A stretch of 64,000 bases of DNA from G963665925 sp963678925 (lineage in GTDB: Bacteria > Bacillota > Clostridia > Peptostreptococcales > Acidaminobacteraceae): assembly GCA_963678925.1 (NCBI GenBank), contig OY787533.1, positions 248,001-312,000 on the forward strand, read 5' to 3'. A program made the position numbers and the translations under genes. The notes under the pieces are model-generated. The model saw only the letters and a program-made list of their open reading frames with translations. It had not been told where the DNA came from and made no database searches. Shown here piece after piece: positions 9,170 through 19,000 of the stretch (positions are counted from its first letter, which is position 1; the number at the start of each line of letters is the position of its first letter).

Positions 9170-10723
9170 TTAATCTGCCATTTTAGTAAGAATGGATTGT
9201 ATCCCCTTGATATTGTCGATGAAAACCTCCACTAATTTCGGGTCAAATTTGATGCCTTTTTGAGATTCAATAAAACTCACAGCCTGGTCAACCGTCCACG
9301 GCTCCTTATAGCATCTTCTATGACACAGGGAATCAAACACATCTGCAATGGCTACAATTCGAGCACCCATTGGTATATCGGCGCCTGCTATGCCCTCAGG
9401 ATATCCGCTGCCATCCCAGTTTTCATGATGGCTTCTTGCAATTTCAGAAGCCGCATCCATCAAATTGAGTTTTGAATCCCTTAAAATCTTGTATCCAATA
9501 TCCGTATGCGTCTTGATATAGGTAAATTCGTCACGCGTCAGCTTTCCTGGTTTATTGAGCACATTCTCAGAAATTCCAATTTTTCCAATATCATGCATTG
9601 GAGCGGCCATCTTAATCGTATCTGCACTCTGATCATCGAGTCCGCTTTTCTTAGCAAGCAAATAGGCAATCTCAGCAACACGCCTTACATGGTTGGCCGT
9701 ATCCTGCGACCGGCTCTCAACAACTTCACCAAGCCTATATATAACTTCCTTTTGAGTGTCCAGTATCCGTTCATTCAGATAGACATTGTCAAAGGCCACG
9801 CTGATATTTGTGCTGAAGAGCAGCATAAGCTCCTTATCAATCTCTGTAATCTCTTTCACACCTTTAAAGACTATGTAGTTTTCGATTTCACCCAAGCTCT
9901 TGTAATAACCGACAAAGACATTGTCTCTGAAGATTGGTCTTCCTACGCTTCCCGCTTCTTCAATACATGCGATGATTTCATCGTCAGCCACTTCTTCAAT
10001 GGTTCTGTCAACGAGCTCCTCAAACTCACCGCATCCTGCAAGCACAATCAAATGCCCGTTTTTACGTGTCGCCGCAAGACTTGATGACTTTCTGAAATAT
10101 ATGGCTTCCTGGTCAAAACCATACATGGATATCATCTGCATGATCAATCCTGCTGTAAAGCGCTTCAAGGAACTGATTTCAAAGAGGCTATTGGATGCTT
10201 CAACAATTTTATGAAGCCCCTGTCTGTTTTTTTCGATAATAATCATGTCCTTGTAGGTTCTAATTGCAGACACCAGCGATGTAAATAGCTTCTGTACCGT
10301 AAGCTCAGTTTTTGTCTTATAATCATTGATGTCGTAGTCGATAATGACCCTGTCTTCAGGTGCCTGACCCGGCTGTCCCGTTCGAAGTATAATACGGATC
10401 AGTTTGTTTTCGAGGTCCTCACGAATGTATCTGACAAGACGCAGCCCTGCGTCTTCCTCTTCCATGACAACATCTAAAAACACTACGGCTATATCTGGAT
10501 TATCCTTTAATACCACCTTCGCTTCTCGGCTCGAGTAGGCACTTAGAAACTCTATGCCCCTGTCTTCAAACACAAAATCATGAAGTACCAACTTCGTCGT
10601 ATTGTGGACGACCTCTTCATCGTCCACAATGAGCACACGCCAAGGCTCGCTTGAAACAATGTCCTTTTCAATTTCTGTTTCTTCATCTTTGAATACAAGC
10701 ATGTCATCGTTATCATCAAACAT
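9170..10723 (-). CDS. Response regulator with HD-GYP cyclic di-GMP phosphodiesterase domain
   Basis: A 517-residue protein. A receiver domain (about 28-150) has DDEE acidic residues and the phosphoacceptor in AVVFLDVVM. A middle region (about 155-310) resembles DUF3369, recognisable by SAIRTYKDMIIIEKNRQGL. The C-terminal HD-GYP domain (about 325-510) contains HDIGKIGI, HHENWDGSGYP and IADVFDSL, so the metal ligands and GYP motif are intact and c-di-GMP hydrolysis is expected. The gene overlaps the upstream kinase by eight bases, so phosphorylation by that kinase is likely. This domain order is a known one. It opposes the GGDEF genes elsewhere in the window. Confidence 0.94.
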   Translation of the reverse strand: MFDDNDDMLVFKDEETEIEKDIVSSEPWRVLIVDDEEVVHNTTKLVLHDFVFEDRGIEFLSAYSSREAKVVLKDNPDIAVVFLDVVMEEEDAGLRLVRYIREDLENKLIRIILRTGQPGQAPEDRVIIDYDINDYKTKTELTVQKLFTSLVSAIRTYKDMIIIEKNRQGLHKIVEASNSLFEISSLKRFTAGLIMQMISMYGFDQEAIYFRKSSSLAATRKNGHLIVLAGCGEFEELVDRTIEEVADDEIIACIEEAGSVGRPIFRDNVFVGYYKSLGEIENYIVFKGVKEITEIDKELMLLFSTNISVAFDNVYLNERILDTQKEVIYRLGEVVESRSQDTANHVRRVAEIAYLLAKKSGLDDQSADTIKMAAPMHDIGKIGISENVLNKPGKLTRDEFTYIKTHTDIGYKILRDSKLNLMDAASEIARSHHENWDGSGYPEGIAGADIPMGARIVAIADVFDSLCHRRCYKEPWTVDQAVSFIESQKGIKFDPKLVEVFIDNIKGIQSILTKMAD

Positions 10724-12815
10724 TTAAAGCACCCCCTATTGGGATATCTACAGACACTTCCGTTCCAACACCCCGTTCAGATGTCAGCATGAAATGACCG
10801 CCCAATATTTCTTCAGCCACATATTTCACATTTGATAGACCAATCCCACTGAATTTCTCCTCAGCATCTGATGTAACAAAGAATTCAGGCGCAGTTTCGA
10901 CCATTTCTGGGTTCATACCTACTCCATCATCTATAACACGAATACACAGGTGTTCATTTTCTCTAAGGGCCCGAATACTCAGGACACCATCACTGCTCTC
11001 CTTAAAGCCATGAATAAGGGCATTGGACACGAGCTGTAAAATGATGTATCCCAAATACCCTGAGTGGTCAATATATGGCAAGTCCTCACCCAGTTCCAGA
11101 TGAATGCGGATATTGTCATTTGAATTCTCTGAAAAAGCGAGTTCAGCAGATTTTTCAATAATCAGCACTGGGTCCCTTCGCTGGTGCTGTACATCGAAGT
11201 CAAGGACTTCCAGACCCATGATTCTCTGAGAGTTGGTCAGCAGTTGGAGAAGGTAGCCTTCAAATCGACTGGATATTATTTTTCGATTCTCAATATACTG
11301 CTCGAAATCAGTCCGTTTCAGATTCCCGCTTTCATATTTTTCATAGAGCTGAAGGGTCCTTGTTTCTGAAATTTCAAGCTCTGTGAGAAGTTCCTTTACA
11401 AAGAGCGATTCTTTCAGACAGCCCTTGATTAGAAGCCTGTTGATTTTCTTCAGCAAGTCCAGCTGAACCAGCGCTTCATAGGCAGCTTCAACTTCCAGTA
11501 CACTGGCACTCTGCATGCGTTTTTTCTTTGTACTTTGGAGTCGCAAGTCGTGATTTTCTTCCGTCAGGTGCTCCACAGCGCGGTTCAATGTTTCTATTTT
11601 ATATTTCAACTGACTCTGAAACTCTGTGTCCGGCTCTTGAGTAAAACTCTCGCCCTTCATGCTTGTTTCAAGTCGAACCTTTTCAGCTTCAAGGGTTTCA
11701 TTTAGCAGGTGCTCTTTTCTATTCAAATAGACAAGGGCCATAATGAGCGTGACAATCGCTGCTGAAATGGCGGTGACAATAATCATCAAGGCATACTCCC
11801 GAAGTGAATCTGTGGGTTTGTTGATGATAATCGCTTCATTTGGGATGCTGATTGATTCCAGACCTGCGTGCTTGAGTTCCTTATAATCAAAGTACAAATT
11901 CGATTTCACATACTGGGTCGATGCGATTTCAACCGTTTCTCCCTTCAATTTTGCAATGGCAATATCTGCCGCAATTTTTCCATGATCATAACCGTCTTCA
12001 AGGTAGCCGCCGATAATCCCGCTTCCCAAATAGAACTTCCACATTCCATATATGGGCGCCGGACTCCTGTCATATATTTTTTTAAGACCTTCATTATAGG
12101 AATAATTGTTTCCCTGATTGTCTGCTGTCAAAAGCACCATGAGCACTGCATCGTACCGGTCCAGTTCCCCCAGCTTTGACTCAATGTACTCAAGGTCTGA
12201 AGACTGAACAAGTTCAATGGTCTGTTCTCCCTCAAAAGCAACAATTTCTTCCTTGATTTGAGCAAATACAGCCTTAGAAGTAACCGATTCCCCTGTAATC
12301 ACAAGAATTTTACTGTCATCCGGATGGAGCTGGGATATGAGATTAAGGGTCTTTGTAGCATCTACCTTTTCGTAGACACCGGAAAAGCGTTCAGGAAGCA
12401 CCAGATTTGTAGTATCTGGATTAATGCCCACAAAAACAACTGGAACATTCTGAAGAAAATCCAGTTCTGATGTCTTTACAAAATTTAAGGCGTTGTTGTC
12501 CGCTGCCACTACAAGCGAGAATTCTTCATTTGCGAATTTATTTCCCAAATATGTACTGAAGTTCTCATAGTCAGTACTTGAATGCTTACGTTTTGTATCC
12601 ATAAATTCTTCGGTGACATCCACCTGAGCCCTGTATGGCTCAATTGTTTCAAAGAAGCCACTGGAAATTTCCCTTGTCCACACATTTTGAGAATCATAAG
12701 ACTGTAAAAACAAAATTTTCAGCTTGCGGTTCTCAGCATATGATGTATTTTCAGTGCCTATTGCGACTGTAAATATTACTGCGATTATTGGTACCAATGA
12801 ACATATCCGTCTCAA
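10716..12815 (-). CDS. Sensor kinase with ABC-substrate-binding-like periplasmic domain, atypical phosphoacceptor region
   Basis: A 699-residue membrane sensor. A signal peptide (1-27) is followed by an extracellular domain (about 32-330) like the ABC_sub_bind/TrpX family, with ILFLQSYDSQNVWTREI near its start. A membrane helix lies near 340-365, then a long coiled coil, and a GHKL ATPase (about 585-697) with N-box QLVSNALIHGF, G1 DDGVGM and G2 SGIGLSNV. I see no canonical H-E-x-x-T/N-P phosphoacceptor box; the region before the ATPase is helical and divergent. The TTG start at 12815 has GAGGTGAG five bases upstream. It overlaps the HD-GYP regulator gene. The ligand is unknown. Confidence 0.88.
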   Translation of the reverse strand: MRRICSLVPIIAVIFTVAIGTENTSYAENRKLKILFLQSYDSQNVWTREISSGFFETIEPYRAQVDVTEEFMDTKRKHSSTDYENFSTYLGNKFANEEFSLVVAADNNALNFVKTSELDFLQNVPVVFVGINPDTTNLVLPERFSGVYEKVDATKTLNLISQLHPDDSKILVITGESVTSKAVFAQIKEEIVAFEGEQTIELVQSSDLEYIESKLGELDRYDAVLMVLLTADNQGNNYSYNEGLKKIYDRSPAPIYGMWKFYLGSGIIGGYLEDGYDHGKIAADIAIAKLKGETVEIASTQYVKSNLYFDYKELKHAGLESISIPNEAIIINKPTDSLREYALMIIVTAISAAIVTLIMALVYLNRKEHLLNETLEAEKVRLETSMKGESFTQEPDTEFQSQLKYKIETLNRAVEHLTEENHDLRLQSTKKKRMQSASVLEVEAAYEALVQLDLLKKINRLLIKGCLKESLFVKELLTELEISETRTLQLYEKYESGNLKRTDFEQYIENRKIISSRFEGYLLQLLTNSQRIMGLEVLDFDVQHQRRDPVLIIEKSAELAFSENSNDNIRIHLELGEDLPYIDHSGYLGYIILQLVSNALIHGFKESSDGVLSIRALRENEHLCIRVIDDGVGMNPEMVETAPEFFVTSDAEEKFSGIGLSNVKYVAEEILGGHFMLTSERGVGTEVSVDIPIGGALNV

Positions 12816-12940
12816 TATCTCACCTCATTCCATATTTAATCCATTCATACCCAAACAGATATTTTAAATACCAATTTTATACTTTTAAATTTGTTAAAAA
12901 TTTAGAAAAGCTTTTCCATATTTAGAAAGATCCCAAATAC

Positions 12941-12992
12941 AAAAAATCCAGCAAATGTGCGCCTATTAATTTTGCGCATATCCGCTGGATTT
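12941..12992 (-). terminator. Rho-independent terminator
   Basis: Stem AAATCCAGC...GCTGGATTT with an inner GCGC pairing, followed on the minus strand by six T. It ends the small membrane-protein gene at 13070. Confidence 0.8.
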
Positions 12993-13069
12993 ATCATTTC
13001 GTATTTTTTATGTCTGCAAGTCAGCCCCTTCATTATAAGGCTATTCCTGCAAACTCAATATTTCCGGAC

Positions 13070-13390
13070 TTATTCATCGATTTCAGTAAAATCGACGTCT
13101 TCGGCATCTCGCGTAAGCTCATTTTCCTGATGTGCACCACTGGCACTGTCATCGCTCGCGCTGTCCCATTTATAGGTCTGCTCAGTCTGTTGCTCACTGA
13201 ATGTCGTCTCTGATTTATTTGAAATCTCCCGGCTCTTCATAACATACCACACACCTGCAGAAACAAGTAATATGATTCCAAGGGGCGTTGTGAAAACCAA
13301 TCTCGACAGGACACCTACAAATGAGAATAGGAAAAACATGACCAAGATCAGAATTAAACATCCAAAGTTGCTAGAATATGTGTATCGCAT
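13070..13390 (-). CDS. Small membrane protein of unknown function
   Basis: A 106-residue protein I do not recognise. Two hydrophobic helices (about 9-29 and 33-50) are followed by a strongly acidic, Ser/Glu/Asp-rich tail of about 55 residues ending in DFTEIDE. The ATG is preceded by GAGAGGGAATC. It is monocistronic, with its own terminator downstream. The layout suggests a membrane-anchored protein with a disordered acidic cytoplasmic tail. Confidence 0.65.
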   Translation of the reverse strand: MRYTYSSNFGCLILILVMFFLFSFVGVLSRLVFTTPLGIILLVSAGVWYVMKSREISNKSETTFSEQQTEQTYKWDSASDDSASGAHQENELTRDAEDVDFTEIDE

Positions 13391-13666
13391 ACTGATTCCC
13401 TCTCTTTCTGATATATCTATTGTACTAGAAAGAGAATCATTGTGACAATATTTATTAGAAGACTTTTAGATTCCTTTAATTCTTCCTTAATAAATTGTAT
13501 GGATTTTCAAAAGGAATCAGAGCAATCTGCGATTGCTCATGCACCCTAATATCTTCTTACGACTTCACGGGTTTAGAGACACACGTGCATTTCTTTTCTT
13601 ATCACGAAAGAAAGGACACATTCATGCACGCATGAATGTGTCCCTATATCTCAGTATTATTTATGA
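13391..13666. other. Intergenic region without a gene
   Basis: Holds the terminator at 13614-13643 and, near 13391-13500, AT-rich sequence suited to a promoter for the small membrane protein. No reading frame with a ribosome site was seen. Confidence 0.5.
13614..13643 (-). terminator. Terminator of the pduL-deoC operon
   Basis: Perfect stem of GGACACATTCATG with its complement and a four-base loop, followed on the minus strand by TTTCTTTC. Confidence 0.75.
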
Positions 13667-14332
13667 TTAATAATCACTATCGCTAACGCCGCCTGTTACT
13701 ATAGCTACAGACGAACTTGCACCGATTCTCGACGCGCCTGCGTCAATCATCTTCTTTGCACCTTCAAAGTCTCTTACCCCGCCAGATGCCTTAACACCCA
13801 GTTCAGGACCTACAGTTTTTCGCATTAGGGCGATATCTTCTGCAGTTGCACCGCCAGAACTGAAACCAGTCGACGTTTTAACGTAGTCTGCTCCAGCTTC
13901 TTTTGAGAGTTCGCAGGCTTTCACCTTTTCCTCATCAGTCAGAAGACATGCTTCAATGATAACTTTAAGTAGGGCTTTTCCTTTACAAGCTTCTACGACT
14001 GCCTTAATATCTTCACGCACATAATCGTACTTACCGTCTTTCAGTGCGCCAATATTAATGACCATATCGATTTCATCCGCACCATCTTCAATCGCCTTCG
14101 TTGCTTCAAAAGCCTTCACTTCAGGAATGTTCGCACCCAGTGGGAAGCTGATAACCGAGCAAACCTTAACATCTGTTCCCTTCAGTTCTTCCTTTACAAG
14201 TGATACATTGCATGGATTTACACAAACAGAAAAGAAACTGTGTTCTCTTGCTTCTGCGCATATTGCCTTAACCTGAGCTTCAGTCGTTTCAGGCTTTAGA
14301 ATAGTGTGGTCGATATACTTCGCTAAATTCAT
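13667..14332 (-). CDS. deoC: Deoxyribose-phosphate aldolase
   Basis: Class I aldolase that splits 2-deoxyribose 5-phosphate into glyceraldehyde 3-phosphate and acetaldehyde. The 221 residues match the family length. DHTILKPE at the N-terminus, the catalytic Lys in LLKVIIEACLL, the Schiff-base Lys in ADYVKTSTGFSSGGAT and the phosphate-binding KASGGVRDF are all present. It lies 48 bases behind pduL and is the last gene of that operon. The pairing suggests the acetaldehyde carbon is channelled through acetyl-CoA to acetyl phosphate, but no acetaldehyde dehydrogenase gene is present here. Confidence 0.98.
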   Translation of the reverse strand: MNLAKYIDHTILKPETTEAQVKAICAEAREHSFFSVCVNPCNVSLVKEELKGTDVKVCSVISFPLGANIPEVKAFEATKAIEDGADEIDMVINIGALKDGKYDYVREDIKAVVEACKGKALLKVIIEACLLTDEEKVKACELSKEAGADYVKTSTGFSSGGATAEDIALMRKTVGPELGVKASGGVRDFEGAKKMIDAGASRIGASSSVAIVTGGVSDSDY

Positions 14333-14380
14333 TACAGGTGTCCCCCGTTCCTTTGTACTCAGGACGCGGCGTTATCGGAT

Positions 14381-14950
14381 TTAGATGATTTCAACTTCCA
14401 TGCCATTTTTCAGGCCAGCAGCATTACCTTCATCGATGTCCAGATGGAACTCAAGTGCATACGTTTCATGTGCACGCGCAAGAACATTGTTAAATACAAC
14501 GCCTCTATCGCCTTCCACTTTAACGCTAACGCGGTCCTTATCCTTTAGACCAAATCTTTCTGCGTCAGATGTATGCATATGAATGTGACGAGCAGCAGCA
14601 ATAATGCCGTCTTCAAGAACAGCTTCACCTTCAGGACCTTTGATTGTGCAGCCAGGGCTACCAGCAAGATCACCAGAGTCACGAACTGGAGGCTTAACGC
14701 CTAGTACGAAACCGTCTGTTAGTGAAATCTCAATTTGAGTTGTGTTTCTTGCAGGACCTAGGACACGCATAACAAGACTTCCCTTAGGGCCAACCACTTC
14801 GATTTTTTCATTGCATGCAAACTGACCTGGCTGAGACAGATCTTTGAACTTTGTAAGTTCGTAACCTTCGCCAAACAGTGCTTCGATATGCTCTTTGCTT
14901 AGATGTACATGTCGGTTAGACAGACCAACCGGAACAAGCTTCTTTTCCAT
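14381..14950 (-). CDS. pduL: PduL-type phosphate acyltransferase
   Basis: Zinc-dependent enzyme interconverting acyl-CoA and acyl phosphate (acetyl or propanoyl). The 189-residue protein has the family's metal-binding histidines in SNRHVHL near the N-terminus and AARHIHM near residues 115-121, and both PduL beta-barrel domains. The catalytic domain begins at residue 4, so the N-terminal encapsulation peptide of microcompartment PduL proteins is absent and the enzyme is probably cytosolic. The ATG is preceded by CGGAGGTC. It is the first gene of an operon with deoC, with tandem promoters upstream. It would serve ATP formation together with acetate kinase. Confidence 0.95.
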   Translation of the reverse strand: MEKKLVPVGLSNRHVHLSKEHIEALFGEGYELTKFKDLSQPGQFACNEKIEVVGPKGSLVMRVLGPARNTTQIEISLTDGFVLGVKPPVRDSGDLAGSPGCTIKGPEGEAVLEDGIIAAARHIHMHTSDAERFGLKDKDRVSVKVEGDRGVVFNNVLARAHETYALEFHLDIDEGNAAGLKNGMEVEII

Positions 14951-14980
14951 AATAATGACCTCCGAAATTGAATTGTATAC

Positions 14981-15025
14981 ATTATACTCACATACTTATT
15001 ATATAGTCAATAAACCAATTGTCAA
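14981..15025 (-). promoter_or_regulatory. Tandem promoters of pduL-deoC
   Basis: Two overlapping SigA-type promoters on the minus strand: TTGACA (15025-15020)-N16-TATAAT (15003-14998), and TTGACT (15010-15005)-N18-TATAAT (14986-14981). Both point to pduL. Confidence 0.75.
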
Positions 15026-15124
15026 TCGTTTGTGGACAGTTGGCAAATGTATCAGACCTATTCAAATCACTCTACAAACATTCCTGTATCAGTGATTTTT
15101 TTCGAACATGTATACACGAATTGA

Positions 15125-15661
15125 CTAACGGTACACTTCTTCCTTAAGTGTCGCTACAAATGGAAGATTTCTGTACTTTTCAGCATAATCTATACCGTAT
15201 CCAACAATGAACTCATCCGGAATGTCGAATCCTTTGTACGGCACTTCAAGCTCCACCTTACGTCGTTCAGGCTTGTCGAGCAACGTACAGATAGACAGAC
15301 TGCTAGTTCCTCTTGATTTGAAATTCTCTGTCAAATAATGCAGCGTAAGACCTGTATCGATAATATCTTCAACAATCAATACATTCTTTCCTTCAATGCT
15401 GTAGTCGAGGTCCTTGATAATCTTAACCACGCCAGAACTTTGAGTGGAATGTCCATAGCTCGATGCCGCTATAAAATCAATTTCAACCGGAATGTCGATT
15501 TCACGAATCAAATCTGACATAAATACATTTGCACCCTTTAGAACACCTATGACCAGGAGTTCCCTGCCTGCATAGTCCTTTGAAATCTGAGCACCCAGCT
15601 CTTTGACCTTATCTGCGATCATTTCCTTTGAAAATAGAATTTCCTTAATATCGTTGTTCAT
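15125..15661 (-). CDS. hpt: Hypoxanthine phosphoribosyltransferase
   Basis: Purine salvage enzyme making IMP or GMP from hypoxanthine or guanine and PRPP. With the ATG at 15661 it has 178 residues, the usual bacterial length. GGGGTG lies six bases upstream; a longer start five codons earlier overlaps that site. The PRPP loop reads VLIVEDIIDTGLTL, the flexible-loop SSYGHS motif is present, and the base-binding region contains GYGIDYAEKYRNLP. It is monocistronic. The promoter region carries paired PurR-box-like sequences. Confidence 0.97.
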   Translation of the reverse strand: MNNDIKEILFSKEMIADKVKELGAQISKDYAGRELLVIGVLKGANVFMSDLIREIDIPVEIDFIAASSYGHSTQSSGVVKIIKDLDYSIEGKNVLIVEDIIDTGLTLHYLTENFKSRGTSSLSICTLLDKPERRKVELEVPYKGFDIPDEFIVGYGIDYAEKYRNLPFVATLKEEVYR

Positions 15662-15722
15662 GTCTTCACCCCGCACATGCGTACAATCAGTTTAATTAAC
15701 CTATTCAGATGCCAGTAACCCT

Positions 15723-15766
15723 AATACCGAACATCCAATCATCATTATACATGTTAATTCGGTATT
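15723..15766 (-). promoter_or_regulatory. Paired PurR-box-like operator over the hpt promoter
   Basis: AATACCGAACATC (15723-15735) matches the Bacillus PurBox AWWWCCGAACWWT at 12 of 13 positions. A second inverted copy, AATACCGAATTAA on the minus strand (15766-15754), matches at 11. They face each other across about 18 bases that include a TATAAT -10 box for hpt at 15749-15744. PurR is not encoded in the window, so control by PurR is inferred from the match to the known consensus. Confidence 0.55.
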
Positions 15767-15912
15767 TTGCCAGTTGAATACTTTTTTTACAAGCTTTTAA
15801 TTAAAAAAGTTCTCGAATTAGGTTTAATTACTGAACATTACATTGCGAATGTACGGTTTTTTTGCACATATGCATAGCGAACTTGTCAGACAGTAGGCTT
15901 ATACCCGCATGA

Positions 15913-15970
15913 ATCAAAAAAACCCGAACGAACAGCGATTTTTATTTCAAAAAATCGAAATTCGTACGGG
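15913..15970 (-). terminator. Strong rho-independent terminator of the second RND operon
   Basis: Long hairpin from CCCGAACGAA to TTCGTACGGG with inner CGATTTTT/AAAAAATCG pairing, followed on the minus strand by GGGTTTTTTT. Confidence 0.88.
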
Positions 15971-16074
15971 TAGCAGTTCATTAAGGATAATTCCCAATGC
16001 CTGGCGAACATATTTCTATGTCCGATTACAACACTTATATGATACCTCAGAAACTTAAATTGTACAAGATAATG

Positions 16075-19000
16075 TTAGCATTTGTGAAGACGCCTCATAA
16101 TCATGCTGTAAATCACTGGAATAACAATAAGTGTCAGGAGTGTGGAAACGAGAAGACCTGACATCAAGGCAACAGCCATGGGCACAAACAGCATGCTTCC
16201 AGAGTAAACAAGAGGCGTCAGTCCAATGACTGTGGTCCCTGTGCTGAGGATAATTGGGCGCATTCTTTTTTCAACGGCTCGAGTGCAGGCTTCTTCAACG
16301 CACATCCCCTGATCGAGCTCATAGTTTATGAAATCAATGAGTACAATCGCATTGTTGACAACGATGCCCAAAAGGCTCACCATACCCAGCATGGCCATAA
16401 AAGAGAGCTTCTGACCAAATACATACAGTCCCAGTATGGAGCCTACAACTGCAAGCGGTACTGTAATCAGTATGATTACAGGCTGAACGAAGGACTTAAA
16501 CTGAATAAGAAGGATCAGGTATACAGCCACGACGGCATAAACTGCCGCTTCGGCCACATTCCCAAAATTCTCGCCTATTTTTTCAGGCTCCCCGTCAAAC
16601 TCCAGCTTGATGCCTTGAAGATTCAGGGTCTCCCTCTGTCTGTCCAGCGCCTTCTGAATTTGAGCGGATGTGTATCCCGCTTTGACCTCGCTATAGACAT
16701 GCACCGCAAATCTTCTGTTGTATTTTTTGATGACAGGCAGTTCATCCTCTAAATTGATCTCTGCAATTTCCTTTAGGAGAACCTTTTGGCTAGTCACTGC
16801 AGACTTGATACGGAGATTTTCCAGTTCTCCCTTCATCCCAATATTAGATTTGACACGGATCGGATACTCAAACGCACCTGAACGATACACACCTGCCGAC
16901 CTTCCACGCAGGGCTATACTGACCTCGTTTTGAACGTCGTAATTGGATATTCCAAACAGGCTGGCCTTTGTCTTATTCAACCCTACAGAAAAAGCATACT
17001 TTCGCTGTTCAAAATCATCGTCAATATTCTCGGTTCCTCCTATTGCTGAGAGAAGACCCTTCACTTCCTCTGCGGCTTGTCCCAGCCGGTCCATGTCAGT
17101 TCCAGTCAATCTTACCCTGACTGGAGCACCAATGGGTTCAGCCTGTTCTATTTGTGTAACTGTGACTTTTCCCTTTGTAATGACTGCGTCAACCTTTCTC
17201 TGCAGCATATCTACATAATCGGTTAAGGTCTCATATACCGCTTCCTGTTCAAGGCGTTTCAAATCAATTCTGACCATAATCTGCCCGTAATCATCAGACG
17301 GCGCACGCTGGGCTATCGTATAGTAGAATTTAGGCAAGTCACCACCGACAGAGGCTGTGTAACCTACGACATACGGCTCTTCATCAAGTATTTCAGAAAC
17401 CGAATCTACAATTTCCTCTGTCTGATCAATATCACCGAATCCGTGACTCTCAATGCTCATATAGACCATATGGGTGTCCGCATAAGGAAAGAACTGAAGC
17501 CCCAGCAATGTTCCAGTCCAAATGGTCATTCCTAAAGATAGAATCACAGCTGTCACGACCGCCCATTTCTTTTGAAGACCTATAGCAAGGGTCTTCTCAA
17601 AGAACAAAATGACTTTCGATGCCTTGACGCGTCCAGATTGTGGCTTGAAGAACAAATAGGCCATGGATGGGGTTATGAAAAGCGCAACAAGGTAGGACGC
17701 CGTAAGGGATATCATGATGATCTGCGGTAGGCTGACAATATACTCTCCAGCAATGGAGTCAAGAAAAAGAAATGGCATGAATGCAGAAATGGTAGTAAGT
17801 GTCGAAGTCAGCACAGGAACCGCTACCGATTTTGTGCCCTCAACACACGCCGTCATACGCTCTTCTCCAGAGTCCATCTTGACCTGAATAGCATCTGAAA
17901 TCACAATACCGTTGTCGACAAGCATTCCAAGAGCAACGATAAGCGCTGCGATTGAGATCTGATGTATATTGATTTCAAGAATCTTCATCATTGTAAACGT
18001 TGCGAAAATTGAAGCTGGTATAGCGGTTGAAACAATAACCGCATTCCGCATCCCCATACCTACAAAAACCACCGCAATCACAAAGAGAATACCCTGAATC
18101 AGATTCATGGAAAACTCTCGTACCGCCTCTTCTACTGTGTCAGGCTGATAGAGGATTCTTTCAAAGACCAGATCGTCAGGCAGTTGATTTTGAAATGCAC
18201 GGATTGTGCTGTCCACCGCCTTGCCTGCCAAAACAATATTGATATCCTCTCTGAAATAACCCGTAAGCAGGACGGCATTCAAATGCCCTTCTTTAACCTT
18301 GTAGCTCGACTCTTCCAGCTCATAGGATACTTCAGCCAAGTCTGACAGCCGCATAACGCTGCCGTTGTCCGGTGATACACCAATGATGATATTTTCAATA
18401 TCTTTGACACTTTCAAAGGAACCCTCCGTGCGAACATTGATTTTTCCCCCGTCACCCTCTAGGCTTCCAGAGGGGATTTCAACATTTTGCATCTGAATGA
18501 TTTGCACAATATCTTCAAGGGACAAATCCAGCTGATTGAGGAGCCTGTAGTCCACCTCGACAACAATATTCTTTTCCTGCTTTCCATCAATATCAAACCT
18601 TGATATGCCACCAATTTCAGAAAGCTCATCCCGGAGAAGCTTGGCATATTCATAGAGCGCCTCATAGGTGTATCCCTCACCAGCCACGCCAATAATGACA
18701 CCTGCTGTTTCAACGAGCTCCGTATCAATTTCTATGGTGCTGCATTCTGCGGGAAGGTCGTCCTGCAGCTTGTCCATCTTTTCCCGAAGCTTTTGCCAGG
18801 CGCGCTGTGTATCGGTCCCATAAGCAAGCCGCATGATAATCACAGATACAGAGTTCCTCGAATAGGAGCTTGAGTAGTCGTAACCTTCGATCTCACTGGC
18901 TGCGTCTTCTATCTTTTCTGTAACCAGAGATTCCACCTCTGTCGGACTGGCCCCCGGATAAGTCACCGTGATCATGGCAATTGGCGCATTGATTCCCGGA

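Larger units (their letters stand above)
15677..16074. other. 398-bp intergenic region without a gene
   Basis: Contains the hpt control region with PurBox-like repeats (15723-15766) and the terminator of the RND operon (15913-15970). The stretch between them, 15767-15912, is AT-rich and contains an imperfect hairpin around ACATT...AATGT at 15836-15852 followed by a T-run on the plus strand. No coding potential was seen. Confidence 0.5.

Noticed and set aside
15066..15114. Plus-strand terminator with AAATCACT/AGTGATTT arms before a T-run
   Set aside because: The loop is about 21 bases and no plus-strand gene lies upstream; kept only as a possible weak 3' structure of hpt.
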